Notes: generated by a model from the letters alone, not told the origin. A DNA stretch of 64,000 nt from Auanema rhodensis (GCA_964057225.1 OZ059898.1:19073267-19137266); one strand, 5' to 3'; shown: positions 38,258 to 51,753, counted from the stretch's first letter. Numbers and translations: made by a program.

Positions 38258-39661
38258 TACACTAATGCATCATTTTTCAAACGATCATAACTAATTTTTG
38301 TATTAAGCGTTTCTCAATGTAGTATAGTGCATTCGATGCGGATTTTTAAGCTGCGTCGATCTGTGTTATCAAATTTGCGCTAGCTTAAAAATGCACCGAG
38401 ATATCAACTAATATAAGTTCACACTTATATCCTCGATTTTCACCCTGAAGAATTAATTTTTTCGTTGAATAACATCGTCCATCGTCTTTGCCTTGAAAAA
38501 AGGAATCTAAAAACATCTACTTTTTGCTGAATTATTTTGAAATTTTTCGAAAAAATTTTTGTCAAAATGTTTTTGGAAGCAATGTTGAGTGTACATGGAA
38601 ACTCAACATACACTAATGCATTATTTTTCAAACGATCATAACTAATTTTTGTATTAAGCGTTTCTCAATGTAGTATAGTGCATTCGATGCGGATTTTTAA
38701 GCTGCGTCGATCTGTGTTATCAGATTTGCGCTAGCTTAAAAATGCACCGAGATATCAACTGATATAAGTTCACACTTATTTCCTCGATTTTCACCCTGAA
38801 GAATTAATTTTTTCGTTGAATAACATTGTCCATCGTCTTTGCCTTGAAAAAAGGAATCTAAAAACATCTTCTTTTTGCTAAACTATTTTGAAATTTTTCG
38901 AAAAAATTTTTGTCAAAATGTTTTTGGAAGCAATGTTGAGTGTACATGGAAACTCAACATACACTAATGCATCATTTTTCAAACGATCATAACTAATTTT
39001 TGTATTAAGCGTTTCTCAATGTAGTATAGTGCATTCGATGCGGATTTTTAAGCTGCGTCGATCTGTGTTATCAAATTTGCGCTAGCTTAAAAATGCACCG
39101 AGATATCAACTAATATAAGTTCACACTTATATCCTCGATTTTCACCCTGAAGAATTAATTTTTTCGTTGAATAACATCGTCCATCGTCTTTGCCTTGAAA
39201 AAAGGACACTAAAAACATCTACTTTTTGCTGAATTATTTTGAAATTTTTCGAAAAAATTTTTGTCAAAATGTTTTTGGAAGCAATGTTGAGTGTACATGG
39301 AAACTCAACATACACTAATGCATTATTTTTCAAACGATCATAACTAATTTTTGTATTAAGCGTTTCTCAATGTAGTATAGTGCATTCGATGCGGATTTTT
39401 AAGCTGCGTCGATCTGTGTTATCAGATTTGCGCTAGCTTAAAAATGCACCGAGATATCAACTGATATAAGTTCACACTTATATCCTGGATTTTCACCCTG
39501 AAGAATTAATTTTTTCGTTGAATAACAATGTCCATCGTCTTTGCCTTGAAAAACTAAATCTGAAAACATCTACTTTTTGCTAAATTATTTTGAAATTTTT
39601 CGAAAAAATTTTTGTCAAAATGTTTTTGGAAGCAATGTTGAGTGTACATGGAAACTCAACA
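38258..39661. repeat. 4-monomer unit, first copy (M110-M113)
   Basis: Matches M116-M119 (40365-41768) at 2,107 bp: two dimers, with AAACTATT in M111/M117 and CCTGGAT in M113/M119. Differences: AAACTGCG and GAACTAA in M116, GGACACT in M112. Confidence 0.75.
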
Positions 39662-40364
39662 TACACTAATGCATCATTTTTCAAACGATCATAACTAATT
39701 TTTGTATTAAGCGTTTCTCAATGTAGTATAGTGCATTCGATGCGGATTTTTAAGCTGCGTCGATCTGTGTTATCAGATTTGCGCTAGCTTAAAAATGCAC
39801 CGAGATATCAACTGATATAAGTTCACACTTATATCCTCGATTTTCACCCTGAAGAATTAATTTTTTCGTTGAATAACATTGTCCATCGTCTTTACCTTGA
39901 AAAAAGGAATCTAAAAACATCTACTTTTTGCTAAATTATTTTGAAATTTTTCGAAAAAATTTTTGTCAAAATGTTTTTGGAAGCAATGTTGAGTGTACAT
40001 GGAAACTCAACATACACTAATGCATTATTTTTCAAACGATCATAACTAATTTTTGTATTACGCGTTTCTCAATGTAGTATATTGCATTCGATGCGGATTT
40101 TTAAGCTGCGTCGATCTGTGTTATCAGATTTGCGCTAGCTTAAAAATGCACCGAGATATCAACTGATATAAGTTCACACTTATATCCTCGATTTTCACCC
40201 TGAAGAATTAATTTTTTTCGTTGAATAACATTGTCCATCGTCTTTGCCTTGAAAAAAGGAATCTAAAAACATCTACTTTTTGCTAAATTATTCTGAAATT
40301 TTTCGAAAAAATTTTCGTCAAAATGTTTTTGGAAGCAATGTTGAGTGTACATGGAAACTCAACA

Positions 40365-41768
40365 TACACTAATGCATCATTTTTCAAACGATCATAACTA
40401 ATTTTTGTATTAAGCGTTTCTCAATGTAGTATAGTGCATTCGATGCGGATTTTTAAACTGCGTCGATCTGTGTTATCAAATTTGCGCTAGCTTAAAAATG
40501 CACCGAGATATCAACTAATATAAGTTCACACTTATATCCTCGATTTTCACCCTGAAGAACTAATTTTTTCGTTGAATAACATCGTCCATCGTCTTTGCCT
40601 TGAAAAAAGGAATCTAAAAACATCTACTTTTTGCTGAATTATTTTGAAATTTTTCGAAAAAATTTTTGTCAAAATGTTTTTGGAAGCAATGTTGAGTGTA
40701 CATGGAAACTCAACATACACTAATGCATTATTTTTCAAACGATCATAACTAATTTTTGTATTAAGCGTTTCTCAATGTAGTATAGTGCATTCGATGCGGA
40801 TTTTTAAGCTGCGTCGATCTGTGTTATCAGATTTGCGCTAGCTTAAAAATGCACCGAGATATCAACTGATATAAGTTCACACTTATTTCCTCGATTTTCA
40901 CCCTGAAGAATTAATTTTTTCGTTGAATAACATTGTCCATCGTCTTTGCCTTGAAAAAAGGAATCTAAAAACATCTTCTTTTTGCTAAACTATTTTGAAA
41001 TTTTTCGAAAAAATTTTTGTCAAAATGTTTTTGGAAGCAATGTTGAGTGTACATGGAAACTCAACATACACTAATGCATCATTTTTCAAACGATCATAAC
41101 TAATTTTTGTATTAAGCGTTTCTCAATGTAGTATAGTGCATTCGATGCGGATTTTTAAGCTGCGTCGATCTGTGTTATCAAATTTGCGCTAGCTTAAAAA
41201 TGCACCGAGATATCAACTAATATAAGTTCACACTTATATCCTCGATTTTCACCCTGAAGAATTAATTTTTTCGTTGAATAACATCGTCCATCGTCTTTGC
41301 CTTGAAAAAAGGAATCTAAAAACATCTACTTTTTGCTGAATTATTTTGAAATTTTTCGAAAAAATTTTTGTCAAAATGTTTTTGGAAGCAATGTTGAGTG
41401 TACATGGAAACTCAACATACACTAATGCATTATTTTTCAAACGATCATAACTAATTTTTGTATTAAGCGTTTCTCAATGTAGTATAGTGCATTCGATGCG
41501 GATTTTTAAGCTGCGTCGATCTGTGTTATCAGATTTGCGCTAGCTTAAAAATGCACCGAGATATCAACTGATATAAGTTCACACTTATATCCTGGATTTT
41601 CACCCTGAAGAATTAATTTTTTCGTTGAATAACAATGTCCATCGTCTTTGCCTTGAAAAACTAAATCTGAAAACATCTACTTTTTGCTAAATTATTTTGA
41701 AATTTTTCGAAAAAATTTTTGTCAAAATGTTTTTGGAAGCAATGTTGAGTGTACATGGAAACTCAACA
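40365..41768. repeat. 4-monomer unit, second copy (M116-M119)
   Basis: Counterpart of 38258-39661. It is preceded by M115, which equals M107 (ATTACG, GTATATTGC, 352 bp, TTTTCGTC), so a second register of eight monomers (2,810 bp) is also visible here. Confidence 0.7.
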
Positions 41769-44700
41769 TACACTAATGCATCATTTTTCAAACGATCATA
41801 ACTAATTTTTGTATTAAGCGTTTCTCAATGTAGTATAGTGCATTCGATGCGGATTTTTAAGCTGCGTCGATCTGTGTTATCAGATTTGCGCTAGCTTAAA
41901 AATGCACCGAGATATCAACTGATATAAGTTCACACTTATATCCTGGATTTTCACCCTGAAGAATTAATTTTTTCGTTGAATAACAATGTCCATCGTCTTT
42001 GCCTTGAAAAACTAAATCTGAAAACATCTACTTTTTGCTAAATTATTTTGAAATTTTTCGAAAAAATTTTTGTCAAAATGTTTTTGGAAGCAATGTTGAG
42101 TGTACATGGAAACTCAACATACACTAATGCATCATTTTTCAAACGATCATAACTAATTTTTGTATTAAGCGTTTCTCAATGTAGTATAGTGCATTCGATG
42201 CGGATTTTTAAGCTGCGTCGATCTGTGTTATCAGATTTGCGCTAGCTTAAAAATGCACCGAGATATCAACTGATATAAGTTCACACTTATATCCTCGATT
42301 TTCACCCTGAAGATTTAATTTTTTCGTTGAATAACATCGTCCATCGTCTTTGCCTTGAAAAACTAAATCTGAAAACATCTACTTTTTGCTAAATTATTTT
42401 GAAATTTTTCGAAAAAATTTTTGTCAAAATGTTTTTGGAAGCAATGTTGAGTGTACATGGAAACTCAACATACACTAATGCATCATTTTTCAAACGATCA
42501 TAACTAATTTTTGTATTAAGCGTTTCTCAATGTAGTATAGTGCATTCGATGCGGATTTTTAAGCTGCGTCGATCTGTGTTATCAGATTTGCGCTAGCTTA
42601 AAAATGCACCGAGATATCAACTGATATAAGTTCACACTTATATCCTCGATTTTCACCCTGAAGATTTAATTTTTTCGTTGAATAACATCGTCCATCGTCT
42701 TTGCCTTGAAAAAAGGAATCTAAAAACATCTACTTTTTGCTGAATTATTTTGAAATTTTTCGAAAAAATTTTTGTCAAAATGTTTTTGGAAGCAATGTTG
42801 AGTGTACATGGAAACTCAACATACACTAATGCATTATTTTTCAAACGATCATAACTAATTTTTGTATTAAGCGTTTCTCAATGTAGTATAGTGCATTCGA
42901 TGCGGATTTTTAAGCTGCGTCGATCTGTGTTATCAGATTTGCGCTAGCTTAAAAATGCACCGAGATATCAACTGATATAAGTTCACACTTATATCCTGGA
43001 TTTTCACCCTGAAGAATTAATTTTTTCGTTGAATAACAATGTCCATCGTCTTTGCCTTGAAAAACTAAATCTGAAAACATCTACTTTTTGCTAAATTATT
43101 TTGAAATTTTTCGAAAAAATTTTTGTCAAAATGTTTTTGGAAGCAATGTTGAGTGTACATGGAAACTCAACATACACTAATGCATCATTTTTCAAACGAT
43201 CATAACTAATTTTTGTATTAAGCGTTTCTCAATGTAGTATAGTGCATTCGATGCGGATTTTTAAGCTGCGTCGATCTGTGTTATCAAATTTGCGCTAGCT
43301 TAAAAATGCACCGAGATATCAACTGATATAAGTTCACACTTATATCCTCGATTTTCACCCTGAAGATTTAATTTTTTCGTTGAATAACATTGTCCATCGT
43401 CTTTGCCTTGAAAAAAGGAATCTAAAAACATCTACTTTTTGCTAAATTATTTTGAAATTTTTCGAAAAAATTTTTGTCAAAATGTTTTTGGAAGCAATGT
43501 TGAGTGTACATGGAAACTCAACATACACTAATGCATCATTTTTCAAACGATCATAACTAATTTTTGTATTAAGCGTTTCTCAATGTAGTATAGTGCATTC
43601 GATGCGGATTTTTAAGCTGCGTCGATCTGTGTTATCAGATTTGCGCTAGCTTAAAAATGCACCGAGATATCAACTGATATAAGTTCACACTTATATCCTC
43701 GATTTTCACCCTGAAGATTTAATTTTTTCGTTGAATAACATTGTCCATCGTCTTTGCCTTGAAAAAAGGAATCTAAAAACATCTACTTTTTGCTAAATTA
43801 TTTTGAAATTTTTCGAAAAAATTTTTGTCAAAATGTTTTTGGAAGCAATGTTGAGTGTACATGGAAACTCAACATACACTAATGCATCATTTTTCAAACG
43901 ATCATAACTAATTTTTGTATTAAGCGTTTCTCAATGTAGTATAGTGCATTCGATGCGGATTTTTAAGCTGCGTCGATCTGTGTTATCAGATTTGCGCTAG
44001 CTTAAAAATGCACCGAGATATCAACTGATATAAGTTCACACTTATATCCTCGATTTTCACCCTGAAGAATTAATTTTTTTGTTGAATAACATTGTCCATC
44101 GTCTTTGCCTTGAAAAAAGGAATCTAAAAACATCTACTTTTTGCTAAATTATTTTGAAATTTTTCGAAAAAATTTTTGTCAAAATGTTTTTGGAAGCAAT
44201 GTTGAGTGTACATGGAAACTCAACATACACTAATGCACCATTTTTCAAACGATCATAACTAATTTTTGTATTAAGCGTTTCTCAATGTAGTATAGTGCAT
44301 TCGATGCGCATTTTTAAGCTGCGTCGATCTGTGTTATCAGATTTGCGCTAGCTTAAAAATGCACCGAGATATCAACTGATATAAGTTCACACTTATATCC
44401 TCGATTTTCACCGTGAAGATTTAATTTTTTCGTTGAATAACATTGTCCATCGTCTTTGCCTTGAAAAAAGGAATCTAAAAACATCTACTTTTTGCTAAAT
44501 TATTTTGAAATTTTTCGAAAAAATTTTTGTCAAAATGTTTTTGGAAGCAATGTTGAGTGTACATGGAAACTCAACATACACTAATGCATCATTTTTCAAA
44601 CGATCATAACTAATTTTTGTATTAAGCGTTTCTCAATGTAGTATAGTGCATTCGATGCGGATTTTTAAGCTGCGTCGATCTGTGTTATCAGATTTGCGTT

Positions 44701-45629
44701 AGCTTAAAAATGCACCGAGATATCAACTGATATAAGTTCACACTTATATCCTCGATTTTCACCCTGAAGATTTAATTTTTTCGTTGAATAACATTGTCCA
44801 TCGTCTTTGCCTTGAAAAAAGGAATCTAAAAACATCTACTTTTTGCTAAATTATTTTGAAATTTTTCGAAAAAATTTTTGTCAAAATGTTTTTGGAAGCA
44901 ATGTTGAGTGTACATGGAAACTCAACATACACTAATGCATCATTTTTCAAACGATCATAACTAATTTTTGTATTAAGCGTTTCTCAATGTAGTATAGTGC
45001 ATTCGATGCGGATTTTTAAGCTGCGTCGATCTGTGTTATCAGATTTGCGCTAGCTTAAAAATGCACCGAGATATCAACTGATATAAGTTCACACTTATAT
45101 CCTCGATTTTCACCCTGAAGAAATAATTTTTTCGTTGAATAACATTGTCCATCGTCTTTGCCTTGAAAAAAGGAATCTAAAAACATCTACTTTTTGCTAA
45201 ATTATTTTGAAATTTTTCGAAAAAATTTTTGTCAAAATGTTTTTGGAAGCAATGTTGAGTGTACATGGAAACTCAACATACACTAATGCATCATTTTTCA
45301 AACGATCATAACTAATTTTTGTATTAAGCGTTTCTCAATGTAGTATAGTGCATTCGATGCGGATTTTTAAGCTGCGTCGATCTGTGTTATCAGATTTGCG
45401 CTAGCTTAAAAATGCACCGAGATATCAACTGATATAAGTTCACACTTATATCCTCGATTTTCACCCTGAAGAATTAATTTTTTCGTTGAATAACAATGTC
45501 CATCGTCTTTGCCTTGAAAAAAGGAATCTAAAAACATCTACTTTTTGCTAAATTATTTTGAAATTTTTCGAAAAAATTTTTGTCAAAATGTTTTTGGAAG
45601 CAATGTTGAGTGTACATGGAAACTCAACA

Positions 45630-47735
45630 TACACTAATGCACCATTTTTCAAACGATCATAACTAATTTTTGTATTAAGCGTTTCTCAATGTAGTTTAGT
45701 GCATTCGATGCGCATTTTTAAGCTGCGTCGATCTGTGTTATCAGATTTGCGCTAGCTTAAAAATGCACCGAGATATCAACTGATATAAGTTCACACTTAT
45801 ATCCTCGATTTTCACCGTGAAGATTTAATTTTTTCGTTGAATAACATTGTCCATTGTCTTTGCCTTGAAAAAAGGAATCTAAAAACATCTACTTTTTGCT
45901 AAATTATTTTGAAATTTTTCGAAAAAATTTTTGTCAAAATGTTTTTGGAAGCAATGTTGAGTGTACATGGAAACTCAACATACACTAATGCATCATTTTT
46001 CAAACGATCATAACTAATTTTTGTATTAAGCGTTTCTCAATGTAGTATAGTGCATTCGATGCGGATTTTTAAGCTGCGTCGATCTGTGTTATCAGATTTG
46101 CGCTAGCTTAAAAATGCACCGAGATATCAACTGATATAAGTTCACACTTATATCCTCGATTTTCACCCTGAAGAATTAATTTTTTCGTTGAATAACAATG
46201 TCCATCGTCTTTGCCTTGAAAAAAGGAATCTAAAAACATCTACTTTTTGCTAAATTATTTTGAAATTTTTCGAAAAAATTTTTGTCAAAATGTTTTTGGA
46301 AGCAATGTTGAGTGTACATGGAAACTCAACATACACTAATGCACCATTTTTCAAACGATCATAACTAATTTTTGTATTAAGCGTTTCTCAATGTAGTATA
46401 GTGCATTCGATGCGGATTTTTAAGCTGCGTCGATCTGTGTTATCAGATTTGCGTTAGCTTAAAAATGCACCGAGATATCAACTGATATAAGTTCACACTT
46501 ATATCCTCGATTTTCACCCTGAAGATTTAATTTTTTCGTTGAATAACATTGTCCATCGTCTTTGCCTTGAAAAAAGGAATCTAAAAACATCTACTTTTTG
46601 CTAAATTATTTTGAAATTTTTCGAAAAAATTTTTGTCAAAATGTTTTTGGAAGCAATGTTGAGTGTACATGGAAACTCAACATACACTAATGCACCATTT
46701 TTCAAACGATCATAACTAATTTTTGTATTAAGCGTTTCTCAATGTAGTATAGTGCATTCGATGCGGATTTTTAAGCTGCGTCGATCTGTGTTATCAGATT
46801 TGCGTTAGCTTAAAAATGCACCGAGATATCAACTGATATAAGTTCACACTTATATCCTCGATTTTCACCCTGAAGATTTAATTTTTTCGTTGAATAACAT
46901 TGTCCATCGTCTTTGCCTTGAAAAAAGGAATCTAAAAACATCTACTTTTTGCTAAATTATTTTGAAATTTTTCGAAAAAATTTTTGTCAAAATGTTTTTG
47001 GAAGCAATGTTGAGTGTACATGGAAACTCAACATACACTAATGCATCATTTTTCAAACGATCATAACTAATTTTTGTATTAAGCGTTTCTCAATGTAGTA
47101 TAGTGCATTCGATGCGGATTTTTAAGCTGCGTCGATCTGTGTTATCAGATTTGCGCTAGCTTAAAAATGCACCGAGATATCAACTGATATAAGTTCACAC
47201 TTATATCCTCGATTTTCACCCTGAAGAAATAATTTTTTCGTTGAATAACATTGTCCATCGTCTTTGCCTTGAAAAAAGGAATCTAAAAACATCTACTTTT
47301 TGCTAAATTATTTTGAAATTTTTCGAAAAAATTTTTGTCAAAATGTTTTTGGAAGCAATGTTGAGTGTACATGGAAACTCAACATACACTAATGCATCAT
47401 TTTTCAAACGATCATAACTAATTTTTGTATTAAGCGTTTCTCAATGTAGTATAGTGCATTCGATGCGGATTTGTAAGCTGCGTCGATCTGTGTTATCAGA
47501 TTTGCGCTAGCTTAAAAATGCACCGAGATATCAACTGATATAAGTTCACACTTATATCCTCGATTTTCACCCTGAAGAATTAATTTTTTCGTTGAATAAC
47601 AATGTCCATCGTCTTTGCCTTGAAAAAAGGAATCTAAAAACATCTACTTTTTGCTAAATTATTTTGAAATTTTTCGAAAAAATTTTTGTCAAAATGTTTT
47701 TGGAAGCAATGTTGAGTGTACATGGAAACTCAACA
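45630..47735. repeat. 7-monomer repeat unit, first copy (M131-M136)
   Basis: Six consecutive monomers reappear at 48087-50192 in the same order, 2,457 bp (seven monomers) away. M131 and M138 share four linked alleles plus GTTTAGTG; M136 and M143 share TTTGTAAGC. I noticed no differences over these six monomers. The seventh differs (M137 AACAATG, M144 GAAATAA). Confidence 0.8.
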
Positions 47736-48086
47736 TACACTAATGCATCATTTTTCAAACGATCATAACTAATTTTTGTATTAAGCGTTTCTCAATGTAG
47801 TATAGTGCATTCGATGCGGATTTTTAAGCTGCGTCGATCTGTGTTATCAGATTTGCGCTAGCTTAAAAATGCACCGAGATATCAACTGATATAAGTTCAC
47901 ACTTATATCCTCGATTTTCACCCTGAAGAATTAATTTTTTCGTTGAATAACAATGTCCATCGTCTTTGCCTTGAAAAAAGGAATCTAAAAACATCTACTT
48001 TTTGCTAAATTATTTTGAAATTTTTCGAAAAAATTTTTGTCAAAATGTTTTTGGAAGCAATGTTGAGTGTACATGGAAACTCAACA

Positions 48087-50192
48087 TACACTAATGCACC
48101 ATTTTTCAAACGATCATAACTAATTTTTGTATTAAGCGTTTCTCAATGTAGTTTAGTGCATTCGATGCGCATTTTTAAGCTGCGTCGATCTGTGTTATCA
48201 GATTTGCGCTAGCTTAAAAATGCACCGAGATATCAACTGATATAAGTTCACACTTATATCCTCGATTTTCACCGTGAAGATTTAATTTTTTCGTTGAATA
48301 ACATTGTCCATTGTCTTTGCCTTGAAAAAAGGAATCTAAAAACATCTACTTTTTGCTAAATTATTTTGAAATTTTTCGAAAAAATTTTTGTCAAAATGTT
48401 TTTGGAAGCAATGTTGAGTGTACATGGAAACTCAACATACACTAATGCATCATTTTTCAAACGATCATAACTAATTTTTGTATTAAGCGTTTCTCAATGT
48501 AGTATAGTGCATTCGATGCGGATTTTTAAGCTGCGTCGATCTGTGTTATCAGATTTGCGCTAGCTTAAAAATGCACCGAGATATCAACTGATATAAGTTC
48601 ACACTTATATCCTCGATTTTCACCCTGAAGAATTAATTTTTTCGTTGAATAACAATGTCCATCGTCTTTGCCTTGAAAAAAGGAATCTAAAAACATCTAC
48701 TTTTTGCTAAATTATTTTGAAATTTTTCGAAAAAATTTTTGTCAAAATGTTTTTGGAAGCAATGTTGAGTGTACATGGAAACTCAACATACACTAATGCA
48801 CCATTTTTCAAACGATCATAACTAATTTTTGTATTAAGCGTTTCTCAATGTAGTATAGTGCATTCGATGCGGATTTTTAAGCTGCGTCGATCTGTGTTAT
48901 CAGATTTGCGTTAGCTTAAAAATGCACCGAGATATCAACTGATATAAGTTCACACTTATATCCTCGATTTTCACCCTGAAGATTTAATTTTTTCGTTGAA
49001 TAACATTGTCCATCGTCTTTGCCTTGAAAAAAGGAATCTAAAAACATCTACTTTTTGCTAAATTATTTTGAAATTTTTCGAAAAAATTTTTGTCAAAATG
49101 TTTTTGGAAGCAATGTTGAGTGTACATGGAAACTCAACATACACTAATGCACCATTTTTCAAACGATCATAACTAATTTTTGTATTAAGCGTTTCTCAAT
49201 GTAGTATAGTGCATTCGATGCGGATTTTTAAGCTGCGTCGATCTGTGTTATCAGATTTGCGTTAGCTTAAAAATGCACCGAGATATCAACTGATATAAGT
49301 TCACACTTATATCCTCGATTTTCACCCTGAAGATTTAATTTTTTCGTTGAATAACATTGTCCATCGTCTTTGCCTTGAAAAAAGGAATCTAAAAACATCT
49401 ACTTTTTGCTAAATTATTTTGAAATTTTTCGAAAAAATTTTTGTCAAAATGTTTTTGGAAGCAATGTTGAGTGTACATGGAAACTCAACATACACTAATG
49501 CATCATTTTTCAAACGATCATAACTAATTTTTGTATTAAGCGTTTCTCAATGTAGTATAGTGCATTCGATGCGGATTTTTAAGCTGCGTCGATCTGTGTT
49601 ATCAGATTTGCGCTAGCTTAAAAATGCACCGAGATATCAACTGATATAAGTTCACACTTATATCCTCGATTTTCACCCTGAAGAAATAATTTTTTCGTTG
49701 AATAACATTGTCCATCGTCTTTGCCTTGAAAAAAGGAATCTAAAAACATCTACTTTTTGCTAAATTATTTTGAAATTTTTCGAAAAAATTTTTGTCAAAA
49801 TGTTTTTGGAAGCAATGTTGAGTGTACATGGAAACTCAACATACACTAATGCATCATTTTTCAAACGATCATAACTAATTTTTGTATTAAGCGTTTCTCA
49901 ATGTAGTATAGTGCATTCGATGCGGATTTGTAAGCTGCGTCGATCTGTGTTATCAGATTTGCGCTAGCTTAAAAATGCACCGAGATATCAACTGATATAA
50001 GTTCACACTTATATCCTCGATTTTCACCCTGAAGAATTAATTTTTTCGTTGAATAACAATGTCCATCGTCTTTGCCTTGAAAAAAGGAATCTAAAAACAT
50101 CTACTTTTTGCTAAATTATTTTGAAATTTTTCGAAAAAATTTTTGTCAAAATGTTTTTGGAAGCAATGTTGAGTGTACATGGAAACTCAACA
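48087..50192. repeat. 7-monomer repeat unit, second copy (M138-M143)
   Basis: Counterpart of 45630-47735. Its last two monomers (M142-M143, 49491-50192) are repeated once more at 50193-50894 (M144-M145), with one change (CGATGATAAC in M145). A dimer duplication is thus nested on the 7-monomer one. Confidence 0.8.
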
Positions 50193-51667
50193 TACACTAA
50201 TGCATCATTTTTCAAACGATCATAACTAATTTTTGTATTAAGCGTTTCTCAATGTAGTATAGTGCATTCGATGCGGATTTTTAAGCTGCGTCGATCTGTG
50301 TTATCAGATTTGCGCTAGCTTAAAAATGCACCGAGATATCAACTGATATAAGTTCACACTTATATCCTCGATTTTCACCCTGAAGAAATAATTTTTTCGT
50401 TGAATAACATTGTCCATCGTCTTTGCCTTGAAAAAAGGAATCTAAAAACATCTACTTTTTGCTAAATTATTTTGAAATTTTTCGAAAAAATTTTTGTCAA
50501 AATGTTTTTGGAAGCAATGTTGAGTGTACATGGAAACTCAACATACACTAATGCATCATTTTTCAAACGATGATAACTAATTTTTGTATTAAGCGTTTCT
50601 CAATGTAGTATAGTGCATTCGATGCGGATTTGTAAGCTGCGTCGATCTGTGTTATCAGATTTGCGCTAGCTTAAAAATGCACCGAGATATCAACTGATAT
50701 AAGTTCACACTTATATCCTCGATTTTCACCCTGAAGAATTAATTTTTTCGTTGAATAACAATGTCCATCGTCTTTGCCTTGAAAAAAGGAATCTAAAAAC
50801 ATCTACTTTTTGCTAAATTATTTTGAAATTTTTCGAAAAAATTTTTGTCAAAATGTTTTTGGAAGCAATGTTGAGTGTACATGGAAACTCAACATACACT
50901 AATGCACCATTTTTCAAACGATCATAACTAATTTTTGTATTAAGCGTTTCTCAATGTAGTATAGTGCATTCGATGCGCATTTTTAAGCTGCGTCGATCTG
51001 TGTTATCAGATTTGCGCTAGCTTAAAAATGCACCGAGATATCAACTGATATAAGTTCACACTTATATCCTCGATTTTCACCGTGAAGATTTAATTTTTTC
51101 GTTGAATAACATTGTCCATTGTCTTTGCCTTGAAAAAAGGAATCTAAAAACATCTACTTTTTGCTAAATTATTTTGAAATTTTTCGAAAAAATTTTTGTC
51201 AAAATGTTTTTGGAAGCAATGTTGAGTGTACATGGAAACTCAACATACACTAATGCATCATTTTTCAAACGATCATAACTAATTTTTGTATTAAGCGTTT
51301 CTCAATGTAGTATAGTGCATTCGATGCGGATTTTTAAGCTGCGTCGATCTGTGTTATCAGATTTGCGCTAGCTTAAAAATGCACCGAGATATCAACTGAT
51401 ATAAGTTCACACTTATATCCTCGATTTTCACCCTGAAGAATTAATTTTTTCGTTGAATAACATTGTCCATCGTCTTTGCCTTGAAAAAAGGAATCTAAAA
51501 ACATCTACTTTTTGCTAAATTATTTTGAAGTTTTTCGAAAAAATTTTTGTCAAAATGTTTTTGGAAGCAATGTTGAGTGTACATGGAAACTCAACATACA
51601 CTAATGCATCATTTTTCAAACGATCATAACTAATTTTTGTATTAAGCGTTTCTCAATGTAGTATAGT

Positions 51668-51678
51668 GCATTCGATGC
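51668..51678. repeat. Small dyad GCAT-TCG-ATGC (monomer 72-82)
   Basis: Perfect 4-bp arms around a 3-bp centre, given for the reference monomer and present in most copies. A few copies change the centre: ATTTGAT in M37, M47, M51, M75 and M97, and TTCAAT in M105. The G-to-C change at position 83 (GCGCAT) in many copies of the right block lies just outside. Taken alone this is weak, but it abuts the larger nested hairpin at 85-135. Confidence 0.6.
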
Positions 51679-51680
51679 GG

Positions 51681-51731
51681 ATTTTTAAGCTGCGTCGATC
51701 TGTGTTATCAGATTTGCGCTAGCTTAAAAAT
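51681..51731. repeat. Nested inverted repeat, 51 bp (monomer 85-135)
   Basis: Left arm ATTTTTAAGCT (85-95) and right arm AGCTTAAAAAT (125-135) are exact reverse complements (11 bp). They are followed inward by GCG (96-98) and CGC (121-123) with one bulged T at 124. Inside lies a second hairpin, ATCTG (102-106) and CAGAT (113-117), around TGTTAT. A single strand, DNA or transcript, could fold into one long stem with an inner stem-loop. Copies that break the outer arm without compensation include M1, M6 and M8 (AGCTG), M3-M5, M10 and M12 (A for T at 135), M42, M54, M107, M116, M136, M143, M145 and M173. The structure is therefore prevalent but not strictly maintained. Confidence 0.8.
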
Positions 51732-51739
51732 GCACCGAG

Positions 51740-51753
51740 ATATCAACTGATAT
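51740..51753. repeat. Dyad ATATCA-AC-TGATAT (monomer 144-157)
   Basis: Perfect 6-bp arms with a 2-bp centre. It overlaps the next dyad (153-174), so the two foldings exclude each other. The GAGACATC variant (M149, M152, M155, M162) and the CAACTAATA variant (M75, M79, M97, M101, M108, M110, M112, M116, M118) each break one arm. Confidence 0.65.

Larger units (their letters stand above)
27021..40364. repeat. Range of the 352-bp monomer class
   Basis: Eight monomers have an extra T before the CG at about 206: starts 27021, 28426, 29479, 34744, 36149, 37203, 37906, 40013. Most carry ATTACG and GTATATTGC (not 37906). The class is confined to the C, B' and D blocks. Confidence 0.85.
36501..43172. 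repeat. Block D: alternating-subtype domain (M105-M123)
   Basis: From M108 a monomer with ATCAAATTT, CAACTAATA, AACATCG and GCTGAATT (M108, M110, M112, M116, M118, with a related M122) alternates with a GCATTAT monomer (M109, M111, M113, M117, M119, M123), giving a dimer period of 702-703 bp. CCTGGAT with AACTAAATC marks M113, M119, M120 and M123. The 352-bp monomers M107, M109 and M115 are here. Confidence 0.75.
43173..51245. repeat. Block E1: uniform right domain, first part (M124-M146)
   Basis: All monomers are 351 bp with T at 61 and TCG at 290-292. Subtypes differ by only a few linked sites: GCACCAT with GCGCATTT and CACCGTG (M127, M131, M138, M146; the last three also CCATTGTC); GCGTTAGC with GATTTAA (M128, M133, M134, M140, M141); GAAATAA (M129, M135, M142, M144); and AACAATG, with or without TTTGTAAGC. 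Confidence 0.75.

Noticed and set aside
27555-42844. Eight minus-strand frames of 63 codons as small genes
   Set aside because: They start at TTG, cross a monomer junction, exist only where GCTAAATT became GCTGAATT, and have no upstream signal. Other copies have a stop in the same frame. They are by-products of the repeat.
51668-51685. CENP-B box
   Set aside because: TTCG followed by four bases is present at monomer 75-78, but the required later A and CGGG are missing. Only partial agreement, on either strand.
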